A DNA stretch of 64,000 nucleotides from Hyphomonadaceae bacterium. GTDB taxonomy: Bacteria; Pseudomonadota; Alphaproteobacteria; Caulobacterales; Aquidulcibacteraceae. The translations under genes and the position numbers were made by a program. Within the stretch, counting starts at the first letter, position 1. The number at the start of each line of letters is the position of its first letter. The DNA is taken from positions 62,001 to 126,000 of the forward strand of contig JAIELK010000012.1 in the NCBI GenBank assembly GCA_019753175.1, in the 5' to 3' direction. Below the pieces are notes generated by a model, which worked only from the letters and a program-made list of their open reading frames with translations, did no database searches and was not told the origin of the DNA. Positions 45,214 to 52,616 of this stretch are shown here, one piece after another.

Positions 45214-45784
45214 TCACGCCGGCGTCTTTAGCCTGCTCGGCCAAAGTATGCGCGTGAACACGCCGTCGCGGTTCAACATTAGGTGCTTCAGAGCACCGAG
45301 CACGTGCAGCGGCAGCAACACCAGGATCAGCAAACGACCGACAGCGTGTGCGACCTCGGCGGCTTCGTGAACGCCGTCATGACGCTCAGCGAAGGGGCTG
45401 GGCAGCGAAACCACATCGAAAATGTTGATGGCGCGTCCGCCGCTCCACACTGCGAGCGGTCCGCTGACGATCTGAATCAACAGCGCGAGCAGCAACAGTC
45501 TCTGCGTCCAGCCGGCGAGCGCGTTGAGCCAGCCGGCTTGCGCCGGTTTCTCCGGCTGCACCTGCGCGAAGTAGAGAGCGATGCGTGCGGCGAAGAACGC
45601 GAACAGCGTTCCGCCGAGCGCGATGTGCAGGCCCATGGCCGCGCCGCGCGGCGCGGCCGCCTGCTTCGCCGGCGATGTAAGCCTGGATGCCGGTCGTGAA
45701 CATGGCGATCACGCCGACGGCGGCGATCCAATGCAGGCCGATCGTCAACCAGCCATAGGTCTCACGCGTATTTGTCAGCGCCAT
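45214..45784 (-). pseudogene. Cytochrome b561 family protein, frameshifted
   Basis: The leftward gene begins at 45784 with MALTNTRETYGWLTIGLHW and continues VGVIAMFTTGIQAYIAGEA; the frame then turns into Arg-rich nonsense. The rest of the family (MGLHIALGGTLFAFFAARIA, then LIQIVSGPLAVWSGG and LLPLHVLGALKHL) is in another frame ending at 45214. One extra base in the GC-rich tract around 45645-45662 explains the shift: removing one G restores IAGEAAAAPRGAAMGLH. Cytochrome b561 proteins are four-helix dihaem quinol oxidases; histidines in helices 1, 2 and 4 are all encoded. It is either a true pseudogene or a sequencing error. Confidence 0.85.
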
Positions 45785-45845
45785 GTCCGCCTCCCGCGCG
45801 GCAAAGGTAGCGGCATTGGCGGCGCTGAGGAAGGTCTTTCGCGCC

Positions 45846-46580
45846 TCAGCCTCGCAGCATCTGCAACATCGCCATCGCCGCCGCCGGATTGCGTTCTTTG
45901 GCGCCGGAGATGAAGTACAAAAACACGTCGCCGGACTTTTCCCAGGCGCGCGCGGCTTTCGCCCACTTTTTCAGAGCCGGTGTGGGATAGCCAGCCGGCT
46001 CGTCGGCCTGGCTCAGCTCCAGCCGCGCGTAGGCGAAGTCCGCGGTGGGTTCGACGATCAGCGGATGCTTCTCTGATTCCACCGCGGCCACGGCGATATT
46101 GCGTTCGCGCGCCAGCTTCATGAACGCCGCATCGGTGAAACTCTCATGCCGCACTTCGATGGCGTGGCGCAGTTTGAGCTTGCCCAGCCTTTCCGGCAGC
46201 AGATCGAAATAGGCGTTCATCTCGGCTGCGTCGTATTTTTTGTACGGCGCCATTTGCCAGAAGATCGGCCCGAGCTTCGATCCCAATTCAGCGATCCCGC
46301 TGTTGAAGAACCATTCGATCGACTGCGCCGCTTCGCGCAAATCCTTGCGCTGCACCGCCGCGCGCGGGGCCTTCACCGAGAACATGAAATCGTCGGGCGT
46401 CGCGGCCGCCCATTTCTTGAACGAGGCCGCGCTCTGGGTGCGATAGAAGGTGGCGTTGATCTCGATCGCGGTGACTTTGCGGCTGGCGTGTTCGAGCTGC
46501 TTCGCCGCCGGCAGGTCGGGCGGGTAGAAGCTCTCCTCCCAGGGCTCGTAGCTCCAGCCGCCGATGCCAACCCGGATCAT
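45846..46580 (-). CDS. DUF72 domain-containing protein
   Basis: 244 residues of the DUF72/YecE TIM-barrel family: RVGIGGWSYEPWEESFYPP at the start, VTAIEINATFYRTQS, MFSVKAPRAAV, LGPIFWQMAP, HAIEVRHESF and, near the end, VFLYFISGAKERNPAAA. The family is widespread and conserved but has no firmly known reaction. The start at 46580 (MIRVGIGG) matches the family. It is divergent from the GtrA-like gene, 42 bp away. Confidence 0.9.
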   Translation of the reverse strand: MIRVGIGGWSYEPWEESFYPPDLPAAKQLEHASRKVTAIEINATFYRTQSAASFKKWAAATPDDFMFSVKAPRAAVQRKDLREAAQSIEWFFNSGIAELGSKLGPIFWQMAPYKKYDAAEMNAYFDLLPERLGKLKLRHAIEVRHESFTDAAFMKLARERNIAVAAVESEKHPLIVEPTADFAYARLELSQADEPAGYPTPALKKWAKAARAWEKSGDVFLYFISGAKERNPAAAMAMLQMLRG

Positions 46581-46622
46581 GGGCTTCTCCTGTGTGCGTC
46601 TTTGTTCTAGGCCATTGCGCCC

Positions 46623-47027
46623 ATGGCGCTAGACCTCGTCCGCCGCTTTGCCGCAACCAATCTTGCGCAGCAGCTCGTGCGCTTCGTCGCCGTGGGCGCG
46701 GTGGCGACAGCGGTGCACTACGCGATCTTGATCGCCCTGGTCGAGTTGGCCGGCATGCCGCCTGTATTCTCCACCACCGCCGGCTACGCCGCCGGGACCG
46801 TGGTCAGCTACGTGCTAAACCGGCGCTTCACCTTCAAAAGCAACGCGCCGCATCACGCCAGCTTCCCGAAATTCGTGGCGCTCAACGCCATCGGCATGCT
46901 GCTCAACGGCGCTATCTTCGCGGCGCTGATTTCACTCGGCGTCTGGTACGTGCTGGCGCAAGTGATCGCCACGGGCCTTGTGTTGATCTGGAACTTTCTC
47001 GGCGCCCGGTTTTTCGCGTTTCGGTGA
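46623..47027 (+). CDS. GtrA-family membrane protein
   Basis: 134 residues with four membrane helices: QLVRFVAVGAVATAVHYAIL, FSTTAGYAAGTVVSYVLNR, FVALNAIGMLLNGAIFAALI and VIATGLVLIWNFLGARFFAF. The conserved NRRFTF motif lies after helix 2 and the WNFLGARFF end is typical. GtrA-like flippases move lipid-linked sugars or support surface glycosylation. No glycosyltransferase is next to it, so the substrate cannot be guessed. Confidence 0.9.
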   Translation: MALDLVRRFAATNLAQQLVRFVAVGAVATAVHYAILIALVELAGMPPVFSTTAGYAAGTVVSYVLNRRFTFKSNAPHHASFPKFVALNAIGMLLNGAIFAALISLGVWYVLAQVIATGLVLIWNFLGARFFAFR

Positions 47028-47048
47028 AAACGCCTACACCGTTTGGGC

Positions 47049-47156
47049 TCGTCATTCCGGGGCGGCCAAAGGCCGAACCCGGAACCCAGGAAACGACAAG
47101 GCGCCGGCTTGGCCCCTGGCTTCCGGATCGCGACTTCGTCGCGTCCGGAATGACGA
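47049..47156. repeat. Inverted-repeat element with 12-bp termini
   Basis: TCGTCATTCCGG at 47049-47060 is matched by its exact reverse complement at 47145-47156. The ~85 bp between include smaller internal complements. Fragments with CGTCATTCCGG ends are common dispersed repeats in alphaproteobacteria. It fills most of the 155-bp space between the convergent GtrA and enoyl-CoA hydratase genes and might act as a bidirectional stem. Confidence 0.7.
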
Positions 47157-47182
47157 CTCGAGCGTCCTCTCGCACGCTTTGC

Positions 47183-47983
47183 TCATTCCCCCGTAAACTT
47201 CGGCGCGCGCTTCTCGGTGAACGCGTCGACTGCTTCCTTGTGATCGGCGGTTTCGTGCGCCAACGCCTGGAACGACGCGGAAAGCTCTAGAATGTCATGC
47301 AGCCTAGCGTGCTGGGCTTCGCGCAGCAGGCGCTTGGCGAGGCGCACCGTGCGCGGCGGATTGACGGCGACGCGCTCAGCCAGCCCACGCGCTTCATCCA
47401 TCAGCTTGTCGTCAGCAACGACGCGGGTGACGAGCCCGATGCGCTTGGCTTCTTCCGCATCGATCGTATCGCCAGTGAGCACCAGTTCGGCCGCGTGGGT
47501 TGCGCCAATGGCGTTGGTCAAGATCCAGGCGCCGCCGTCGCCCGGAATGATGCCGACCTTGACGAAGCTCGACGCCATCTTCGCCGAGGCGCCGGCGATA
47601 CGCATGTCGCACAACACGCCGATGTCGAGCCCCAAGCCGATGGCGTGGCCGTTGATCGCGGCGATGGTGGCGACCTCGACCTCCGCCAGCGCTTTGATAA
47701 TCGCGTGGACGCCGCGGCGATAATTGGCGCGGGTGCCGTCGGGCGTCGCGCGCGGGCCGATGCCGGTGCGCTCGCGGATGGCTTTGAGATCGCCTCCGGC
47801 GCAGAACGCCTTGCCGGCGCCGGTGAGGATGACAGCGTTGATCTCCGCATCGTCATTGGCGCGCCACAGTGCGGCGGCCAGTTCGTCACAATCCGCCTGG
47901 GTGGCGATGGCGTTGCGGGATTCGGGGCGGTTCAAGGTCACGGTCGCGACGCGGCCGGATTTTTCGTAGAGCGCGAAGGTCAT
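47183..47983 (-). CDS. Enoyl-CoA hydratase/isomerase family protein
   Basis: 266 residues of the crotonase fold: VTLNRPESRNAIATQADCDE, the oxyanion-hole segments AFCAGGDLKAI and INGHAIGLGLDIGVLCDMRI, and FVKVGIIPGDGGAW, where one catalytic glutamate position is taken by D or a neighbouring residue. It may hydrate enoyl-CoA in beta-oxidation or branched-chain breakdown. It lies 81 bp downstream of korB on the same strand, and its relation to the ferredoxin oxidoreductase is not clear. Confidence 0.9.
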   Translation of the reverse strand: MTFALYEKSGRVATVTLNRPESRNAIATQADCDELAAALWRANDDAEINAVILTGAGKAFCAGGDLKAIRERTGIGPRATPDGTRANYRRGVHAIIKALAEVEVATIAAINGHAIGLGLDIGVLCDMRIAGASAKMASSFVKVGIIPGDGGAWILTNAIGATHAAELVLTGDTIDAEEAKRIGLVTRVVADDKLMDEARGLAERVAVNPPRTVRLAKRLLREAQHARLHDILELSASFQALAHETADHKEAVDAFTEKRAPKFTGE

Positions 47984-48064
47984 GGGCTGGGATTAGCGGA
48001 CGGGACGGGGCGGGACAACATCTCGCCGCCAGATCACCTTCCCCGGAACGCTGCCCTCGACCCC

Positions 48065-49120
48065 TTAGCGCAGCCCCGCGTTGATCTTCTCCAGCGCGCT
48101 GACCGGCGGCACGAGGTCCGCGTCGGTGAGCTTATTCAGCGGCGTATCGACGGTGTCGAGGCCGTCATGCAGATCGCGCGCGTCCGGATCGACATAAAGC
48201 AGTCCGGTGACGATCTCTCCTTCCGCCGCCTTGCGCGCGAGATAGCCAAGCGAGGCGTTGCGATCGGATGAATCGTAATCGTGCTCGAGCTTGCGCAGTC
48301 GCAGGATCGAGCCGTCGTGCTGCGTGACCTCTTTCAGTTCGCCCGGCTCGTACTCGGCGTGGATGGGTGCGCGCGGCGTGATCACGTCGAGCCGGTTCAC
48401 CGCTTCGTTGTGCGCGCGCACGTAATCGAAGCTCTTGGTGGAGCCGACATGATTGTTGAAGGCGACGCAGGGGCTCAGCACATCGATGAACGCCGCGCCC
48501 TTGTGGCTCAAGGCGCCCTTGATCAGCGGCACCAGCTGGGTCTTGTCGCCTGAGAAAGAGCGGCCAACATAGGTGGCGCCCAGTTGCAGCGCGAGCATGA
48601 CCAGGTCGATCGGGCTGTCCTTGTTTTCCGCACCCTTCTTGGCTTTTGACCCCTTGTCAGACGTCGCTGAGAACTGGCCTTTGGTGAGGCCGTAAACGCC
48701 GTTGTTCTCGACGATATAGGTCATGTTCACACTGCGGCGGATCGCGTGCGCGAATTGGCCGAGGCCGATGGAAGCGCTGTCGCCGTCGCCGGAGACGCCG
48801 AGATAGATCAGATCTTTGGCGGCGATGTTCGCCCCGGTGAGCACCGACGGCATCCGCCCATGCACGGCGTTGAAGCCGTGTGCGGGCGACACAAAATAGT
48901 CGGGCGTCTTCGACGAGCAGCCAATGCCTGAGAACTTGGCGAGCCGGTGCGGCTCAAGATCAATCTCGAAACAGGCCTGGATGATCGCCGCGCTGATCGA
49001 ATCGTGGCCGCAGCCGGCGCACAACGTGGAGATGCGGCCCTCGTAGTCGCGGCGGGTGTAGCCGACGGCGTTGCGCTCCAGCGACGGATGATGCAGCGGC
49101 GGCTTGGCGAGGTAGGTCAT
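48065..49120 (-). CDS. korB: 2-oxoacid:ferredoxin oxidoreductase, beta subunit
   Basis: 351 residues with the thiamine-pyrophosphate binding region: STLCAGCGHDSISAAIIQAC at the start, KFSGIGCSSKTPDYF, then GVSGDGDSASIGLGQFAHAI, the GDG...N-type TPP/Mg motif, continued by VENNGVYGLTKGQFSATSD. With the alpha subunit it oxidises 2-oxoglutarate (or a related 2-oxoacid) to the acyl-CoA with reduction of ferredoxin. 2-oxoglutarate is favoured because the pair resembles KorAB. It overlaps korA by 4 bp. Confidence 0.92.
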   Translation of the reverse strand: MTYLAKPPLHHPSLERNAVGYTRRDYEGRISTLCAGCGHDSISAAIIQACFEIDLEPHRLAKFSGIGCSSKTPDYFVSPAHGFNAVHGRMPSVLTGANIAAKDLIYLGVSGDGDSASIGLGQFAHAIRRSVNMTYIVENNGVYGLTKGQFSATSDKGSKAKKGAENKDSPIDLVMLALQLGATYVGRSFSGDKTQLVPLIKGALSHKGAAFIDVLSPCVAFNNHVGSTKSFDYVRAHNEAVNRLDVITPRAPIHAEYEPGELKEVTQHDGSILRLRKLEHDYDSSDRNASLGYLARKAAEGEIVTGLLYVDPDARDLHDGLDTVDTPLNKLTDADLVPPVSALEKINAGLR

Positions 49121-50952
49121 TGTGCTTTCTCCGGCACGGCCGCAGCGTGTCCCGCGTCGAGCCTTTCGGAAATGGCCTTGATGATGAAGCGTGCGGTGAT
49201 CGGCGTGCCGTCATAGTGCAGCACCGAGACCAGGCGCGCGGGATGCACGCCGCCCTCGTTCACCAGCAGCGCCTTCAGCTGCGCGTCGCGGTTTTGCTCG
49301 ACCACGAACACCTGCTCGTGCTCGCGGATGAACTCGAACACCTCGTCCTGGAACGGAAAGGCGCGAATGCGCAGCGCATCCAGATGTACGCCCTTGGCTT
49401 CGAGCGCACACAGCGCCTCTTCCATCGCCGGATCGGTCGAGCCGAAATAGATCACAGCATCGGGCGTGCGCTTCTTGGCGTTTTTGCGCACGGGCGCGGG
49501 CACATACGCCTTCATTGTCTGCCACTTGCGCAGCAGCCGCTCCATGCCTTCGGTGTAGTCTTCGCCGCGCTCGGAGTAGCGCGCATCCTTGTCGTGGCTC
49601 GATCCGCGCGTGAAGTACGAACCCTTGGTCGGGTGCGTGCCGGGATAAGTGCGGTACGGCACCGCGTCGCCGTCGACGTCCCGATAGCGACCGAACGGAA
49701 AGCCTGCATCGAGCATTTCGGCGGTGACCACCTTGCCGCGATCGAGTGGGCGCGCGGCGTCCCATTTGAACGGTTCGGTCAGCCATTCCTGCATGCCGAT
49801 GTCGAGGTCGAGCATGACGAAGATCGTGGTTTGGAAGCGGTCGGCGAGATCGAACGACAGCGCGCCGAACTCGAACGCCTCCGTCGGATTGGCGGGAAAC
49901 AGCATCGGATGCTTGGTGTCGCCATGGCTCGCATAGGCCGCGAGCAGCAGGTCCGATTGCTGCGTGCGCGTGGGCATGCCGGTCGATGGCCCACCCCGCT
50001 GCACATCGAAGATCACGCCGGGGATTTCCGCGTAATACGAGAAGCCGACGAACTCGTTCATCAGCGAAATACCGGGGCCGGATGTGCAGGTGAACGAGCG
50101 CGCGCCCGCCCAGCCCGCGCCGAGCACCATGCCAATAGAGGCGATTTCGTCTTCGGCTTGCACGATGGCGAAACGACGCTTGCCGTCCGCATCGGTGCGC
50201 AATGCCTTGCAGTGCTTCTCGAACGCTTCGGCGAGCGAAGTCGAGGGCGTGATCGGATACCAAGCGCAGAAGCTCGCGCCGCCGTAGACCGCGCCGAGCG
50301 CGGCGGCATCGTTGCCTTCAACGAAGATGCGGTCGCCGACTTTGTCGGCGCGCTTCAGCGCCAAGCCGATCGGCTCTATACTTTTTTCCGCATACGCACG
50401 GCCGAGTTCGAACGCTTTGAAGTTCGGAGCGATCAGCTTGTCCTTGCCCTTGAACTCCTCGGTCAAGAGCTGCCTGACGACCTCGCCTTCGATGCCGAGC
50501 AGCTGCGCCAGCACGCCGACATAACAGATGTTCTTGAACAATTGCCGTTCGCGCGGATTGGCAAACTCAGCGGCGATCAACTCGGTCAGCGGCGCGCCGA
50601 TGATCGTGATGTCATCGCGAAATTTGGCTGCGGGCAGCGGCTTGGAGGAATCGTAGAGCAGGTAGCCGCCGGGCTCGATGCTCTTCACGTCGGCGTCCCA
50701 GGTTTGCGGGTTCATCGCCACGATGAGATCGACGCCGCCGCGCCGGCCGAGCCAGCCGGCTTCGCTGACCCGCACCTCGTACCAGGTCGGCAAGCCTTGA
50801 ATGTTCGACGGGAAGATGTTGCGTGCGCCCACCGGCACGCCCATGCGCAGGATCGACTTCGCGAACAGGCCGTTGGCGCTGGCCGAGCCCGAGCCGTTCA
50901 CATTGGCGAACTTGACGACGAAGTCGTTGATAGCGGCGATGGGCTTGGTCAT
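49117..50952 (-). CDS. korA: 2-oxoacid:ferredoxin oxidoreductase, fused gamma-alpha subunit
   Basis: 611 residues. The first ~190 residues are the gamma domain (FVVKFANVNGSGSASANGLF, RMGVPVGARNIFPSNIQGLP). The rest is the alpha/pyrimidine-binding part (GASFCAWYPITPSTSLAEAF, ARSFTCTSGPGISLMNEFVG, IFDVQRGGPSTGMPTRTQQSD) with a C-terminal domain II. The gamma-alpha fusion is the typical arrangement of two-subunit KorAB enzymes. It feeds reduced ferredoxin into metabolism and is oxygen-sensitive in some relatives. 223 bp upstream begins a divergently oriented TIR gene. Confidence 0.92.
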   Translation of the reverse strand: MTKPIAAINDFVVKFANVNGSGSASANGLFAKSILRMGVPVGARNIFPSNIQGLPTWYEVRVSEAGWLGRRGGVDLIVAMNPQTWDADVKSIEPGGYLLYDSSKPLPAAKFRDDITIIGAPLTELIAAEFANPRERQLFKNICYVGVLAQLLGIEGEVVRQLLTEEFKGKDKLIAPNFKAFELGRAYAEKSIEPIGLALKRADKVGDRIFVEGNDAAALGAVYGGASFCAWYPITPSTSLAEAFEKHCKALRTDADGKRRFAIVQAEDEIASIGMVLGAGWAGARSFTCTSGPGISLMNEFVGFSYYAEIPGVIFDVQRGGPSTGMPTRTQQSDLLLAAYASHGDTKHPMLFPANPTEAFEFGALSFDLADRFQTTIFVMLDLDIGMQEWLTEPFKWDAARPLDRGKVVTAEMLDAGFPFGRYRDVDGDAVPYRTYPGTHPTKGSYFTRGSSHDKDARYSERGEDYTEGMERLLRKWQTMKAYVPAPVRKNAKKRTPDAVIYFGSTDPAMEEALCALEAKGVHLDALRIRAFPFQDEVFEFIREHEQVFVVEQNRDAQLKALLVNEGGVHPARLVSVLHYDGTPITARFIIKAISERLDAGHAAAVPEKAQ

Positions 50953-51176
50953 GGACTTGAGAGCGCGCCTCTTAAGGGTCTCCTCTGCGGACCGCCCGCC
51001 GAGAAGGAGGTTGTGCGTGATAGCGGTTTACGGCGCGGGGGTGAAGGGGAAGAGGGAGAACACGCGGGCCCATCCAAAGCGTCGCAGGCATGATCGACCC
51101 TCCAGCCGGCCTAATTTTCCTTGACCGCGTGTCTCCGTAGCGCGACCACTTAAGAAAAAGGGTGATGGAGGTGGTC

Positions 51177-52259
51177 ATGGCGAAGAAAGCGGAGCCGCAA
51201 TTCGCGTATTGGAAACCAGGGTCAGAAGAGCGTTACATTCGCATATTCATGAGCCATCGCTGGGGACAGGATCGCGAGTTGTATGAGCAGGTTCTTACTA
51301 AGCTTCGCAGCCAAGGCCACTGCATTGATGATGTCTCGCTGAAAGAGGGGCAGCACATCGCTGGCCCTCGTGGTGGGGATGTTCCTGACCTCAATGTTCA
51401 AGCAGAGGTGGCGGCGAGGATATTCACGGCGGATATTGTGATTGTTGCTAGCCGACCGGGAATAACTCGTTCCGAGTGGGTGATGTGGGAGCTTCGCATC
51501 GCCGCGATTGGGTACGGCGTTCCAATTTTGTTTCTGGACTTTGACAATCAGCAACGACGAGCTGCCATCGTAACTGAAATCGCCGGGCTGGGGTTGCAGC
51601 ATGATGTATGTCAGCCGGTAGTCACGGAGATTGTTCCGCGCGTGATCGAGCTTGTGGGCGGGCGACCCAAGTGGGGAATGCGCCTTTCAAGAGGCGGACC
51701 CCAATTTGCGGTTTCGCGGTCCCCCTTTGCTAAACGAAATAAGCAAGAGGCTTCCTTACCGAGCGGCTCTTCCGGATGTCTCCGCGAATTGAAGGGCGAC
51801 CGGCGGCAGACAAAGTCCGCTTGCGGCGAGGCGGCAAGCAGGGCGCCGTTGCAAAGCACTTACCTGGTGGTCCTACACCCCCAACGCCGCGCGCAGCTCC
51901 GCTTCGCTCGCCGCAAACGGGTCAACCACACCCACGCCGTCGAGCACCATGCCGTTCTGCAAATCCTCGGAGAAGAACACGCGCGCGCCGGCCATGCGCG
52001 CCGCCGACCAGATCACCGCGTCCCAGACCTGGAAGTTGTGGCGCGCCACCAGCGCATAAGCGGCCTTCGCGACTTCCGGCGTGGTCGGCGCGACTTCGAA
52101 TGCCTCCGCCCACGCTTCGGCTTGCGCGATAGCTTTGGAGGTCAGCGCCGGCGCTCGGCGCCGCAAGACAGCGACGAACTCCAGCAGCGCTTGCATCGCC
52201 AACACGAGATTCGGCGTCGCGAGCTGGATCAGCTCGCGGGCGCGCACGCCTTTGATTGA
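51177..52259 (+). CDS. TIR-domain protein (ThsB/MTH538-like) with an abnormal C-terminal extension
   Basis: The ATG at 51177 is chosen because GGAGG at 51167-51171 is an ideal ribosome site. Residues ~20-165 form a TIR-like domain: RYIRIFMSHRWGQDRELYEQ (strand A), a central polar loop, FTADIVIVASRPGITRSEWV, then MWELRIAAIGYGVPILFLDF. The glutamate in the SEWVMWE segment (E105) is the expected NAD-processing residue. ThsB-type TIRs make signal molecules for Thoeris defence, but no ThsA is nearby. From about residue 168 the frame runs through a repeat-like tract and then antisense to vapC, with low-complexity Arg/His text, so the real gene is probably truncated. Its codon use is less GC-rich than its neighbours. 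Confidence 0.72.
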   Translation: MAKKAEPQFAYWKPGSEERYIRIFMSHRWGQDRELYEQVLTKLRSQGHCIDDVSLKEGQHIAGPRGGDVPDLNVQAEVAARIFTADIVIVASRPGITRSEWVMWELRIAAIGYGVPILFLDFDNQQRRAAIVTEIAGLGLQHDVCQPVVTEIVPRVIELVGGRPKWGMRLSRGGPQFAVSRSPFAKRNKQEASLPSGSSGCLRELKGDRRQTKSACGEAASRAPLQSTYLVVLHPQRRAQLRFARRKRVNHTHAVEHHAVLQILGEEHARAGHARRRPDHRVPDLEVVARHQRISGLRDFRRGRRDFECLRPRFGLRDSFGGQRRRSAPQDSDELQQRLHRQHEIRRRELDQLAGAHAFD

Positions 52260-52322
52260 GGCTGGTTCGAGCGCGGCATAGACGAGGACGTTGCTGTCGA
52301 GGCTGACGCGAACGCCGATCAC
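51873..52322 (-). CDS. vapC: PIN-domain toxin (VapC-like)
   Basis: 149 residues from a GTG at 52322 that overlaps the antitoxin stop by 4 bp (GTGA). The PIN fold shows its acidic residues in order: VSLDSNVLVYA (first Asp), ALLEFVAVL (Glu), FQVWDAVIWSAA (Asp) and VFFSEDLQNG (Asp). VapC toxins are Mg-dependent RNases that usually cut tRNA or rRNA loops. An earlier in-frame start at 52385 only adds residues overlapping vapB. The TIR frame on the other strand runs across this gene, but this strand is the conserved one. Confidence 0.9.
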   Translation of the reverse strand: MIGVRVSLDSNVLVYAALEPASIKGVRARELIQLATPNLVLAMQALLEFVAVLRRRAPALTSKAIAQAEAWAEAFEVAPTTPEVAKAAYALVARHNFQVWDAVIWSAARMAGARVFFSEDLQNGMVLDGVGVVDPFAASEAELRAALGV

Positions 52323-52576
52323 GGCGCGTCGCCGTACTTGTCGTCCTCGGTGATCTTGCCGACGCGATAGCCGGTGTCTTCCCACTCGGACATCAGCTTC
52401 AGCATGTGCTGATACTTCGCCTGCCAGACCGGATCCTTAGTCTTGTCCTCGGCGGCGGGCCGCAACTCGGCAACGGTTTTGCCGTTCTTGGTGATAAGCA
52501 CGGTTTCGCCCCGCTCGACCTCGGCCAGCATCTTGGAGAAGTTCTGGTTGGCTTCGCGGGCGGTCAGCGTCTTCAT
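52319..52576 (-). CDS. vapB: Phd/YefM-type antitoxin
   Basis: 85 residues. The N-terminal half is a Phd/YefM fold: MKTLTAREANQNFSKMLAEV, then GETVLITKNGKTVAELRPAA. The C-terminal part (KYQHMLKLMSEWEDTGYRVG) is the probable toxin-binding helix region. The ATG at 52576 is the natural start; an ORF start at 52600 would read through the operator. The antitoxin comes first and is coupled to vapC. It should repress the operon by binding the palindrome just upstream. Confidence 0.9.
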   Translation of the reverse strand: MKTLTAREANQNFSKMLAEVERGETVLITKNGKTVAELRPAAEDKTKDPVWQAKYQHMLKLMSEWEDTGYRVGKITEDDKYGDAP

Positions 52577-52578
52577 GA

Positions 52579-52595
52579 TGTAGTACTGTACTACA
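52579..52595 (-). promoter_or_regulatory. Palindromic operator of the vapBC operon
   Basis: TGTAGTAC-T-GTACTACA is a perfect 8-bp inverted repeat with a one-base centre, ending 3 bp before the antitoxin ATG on the coding strand. Phd/YefM and other antitoxins bind such palindromes to repress their own operon. It is the most AT-rich spot in the area and may overlap the -10 region. Confidence 0.8.
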
Positions 52596-52616
52596 TCCAA
52601 CGCCCACCGTCAAACT

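Noticed and set aside
49120-51093. A 657-codon rightward open frame antisense to korA
   Set aside because: No recognisable domain and typical antisense composition, while korA on the other strand has all its motifs.
51177-51660. A complete Thoeris defence system around the TIR gene
   Set aside because: No ThsA (SIR2 or SLOG effector) gene lies within several kilobases on either side, and the TIR gene itself seems truncated.
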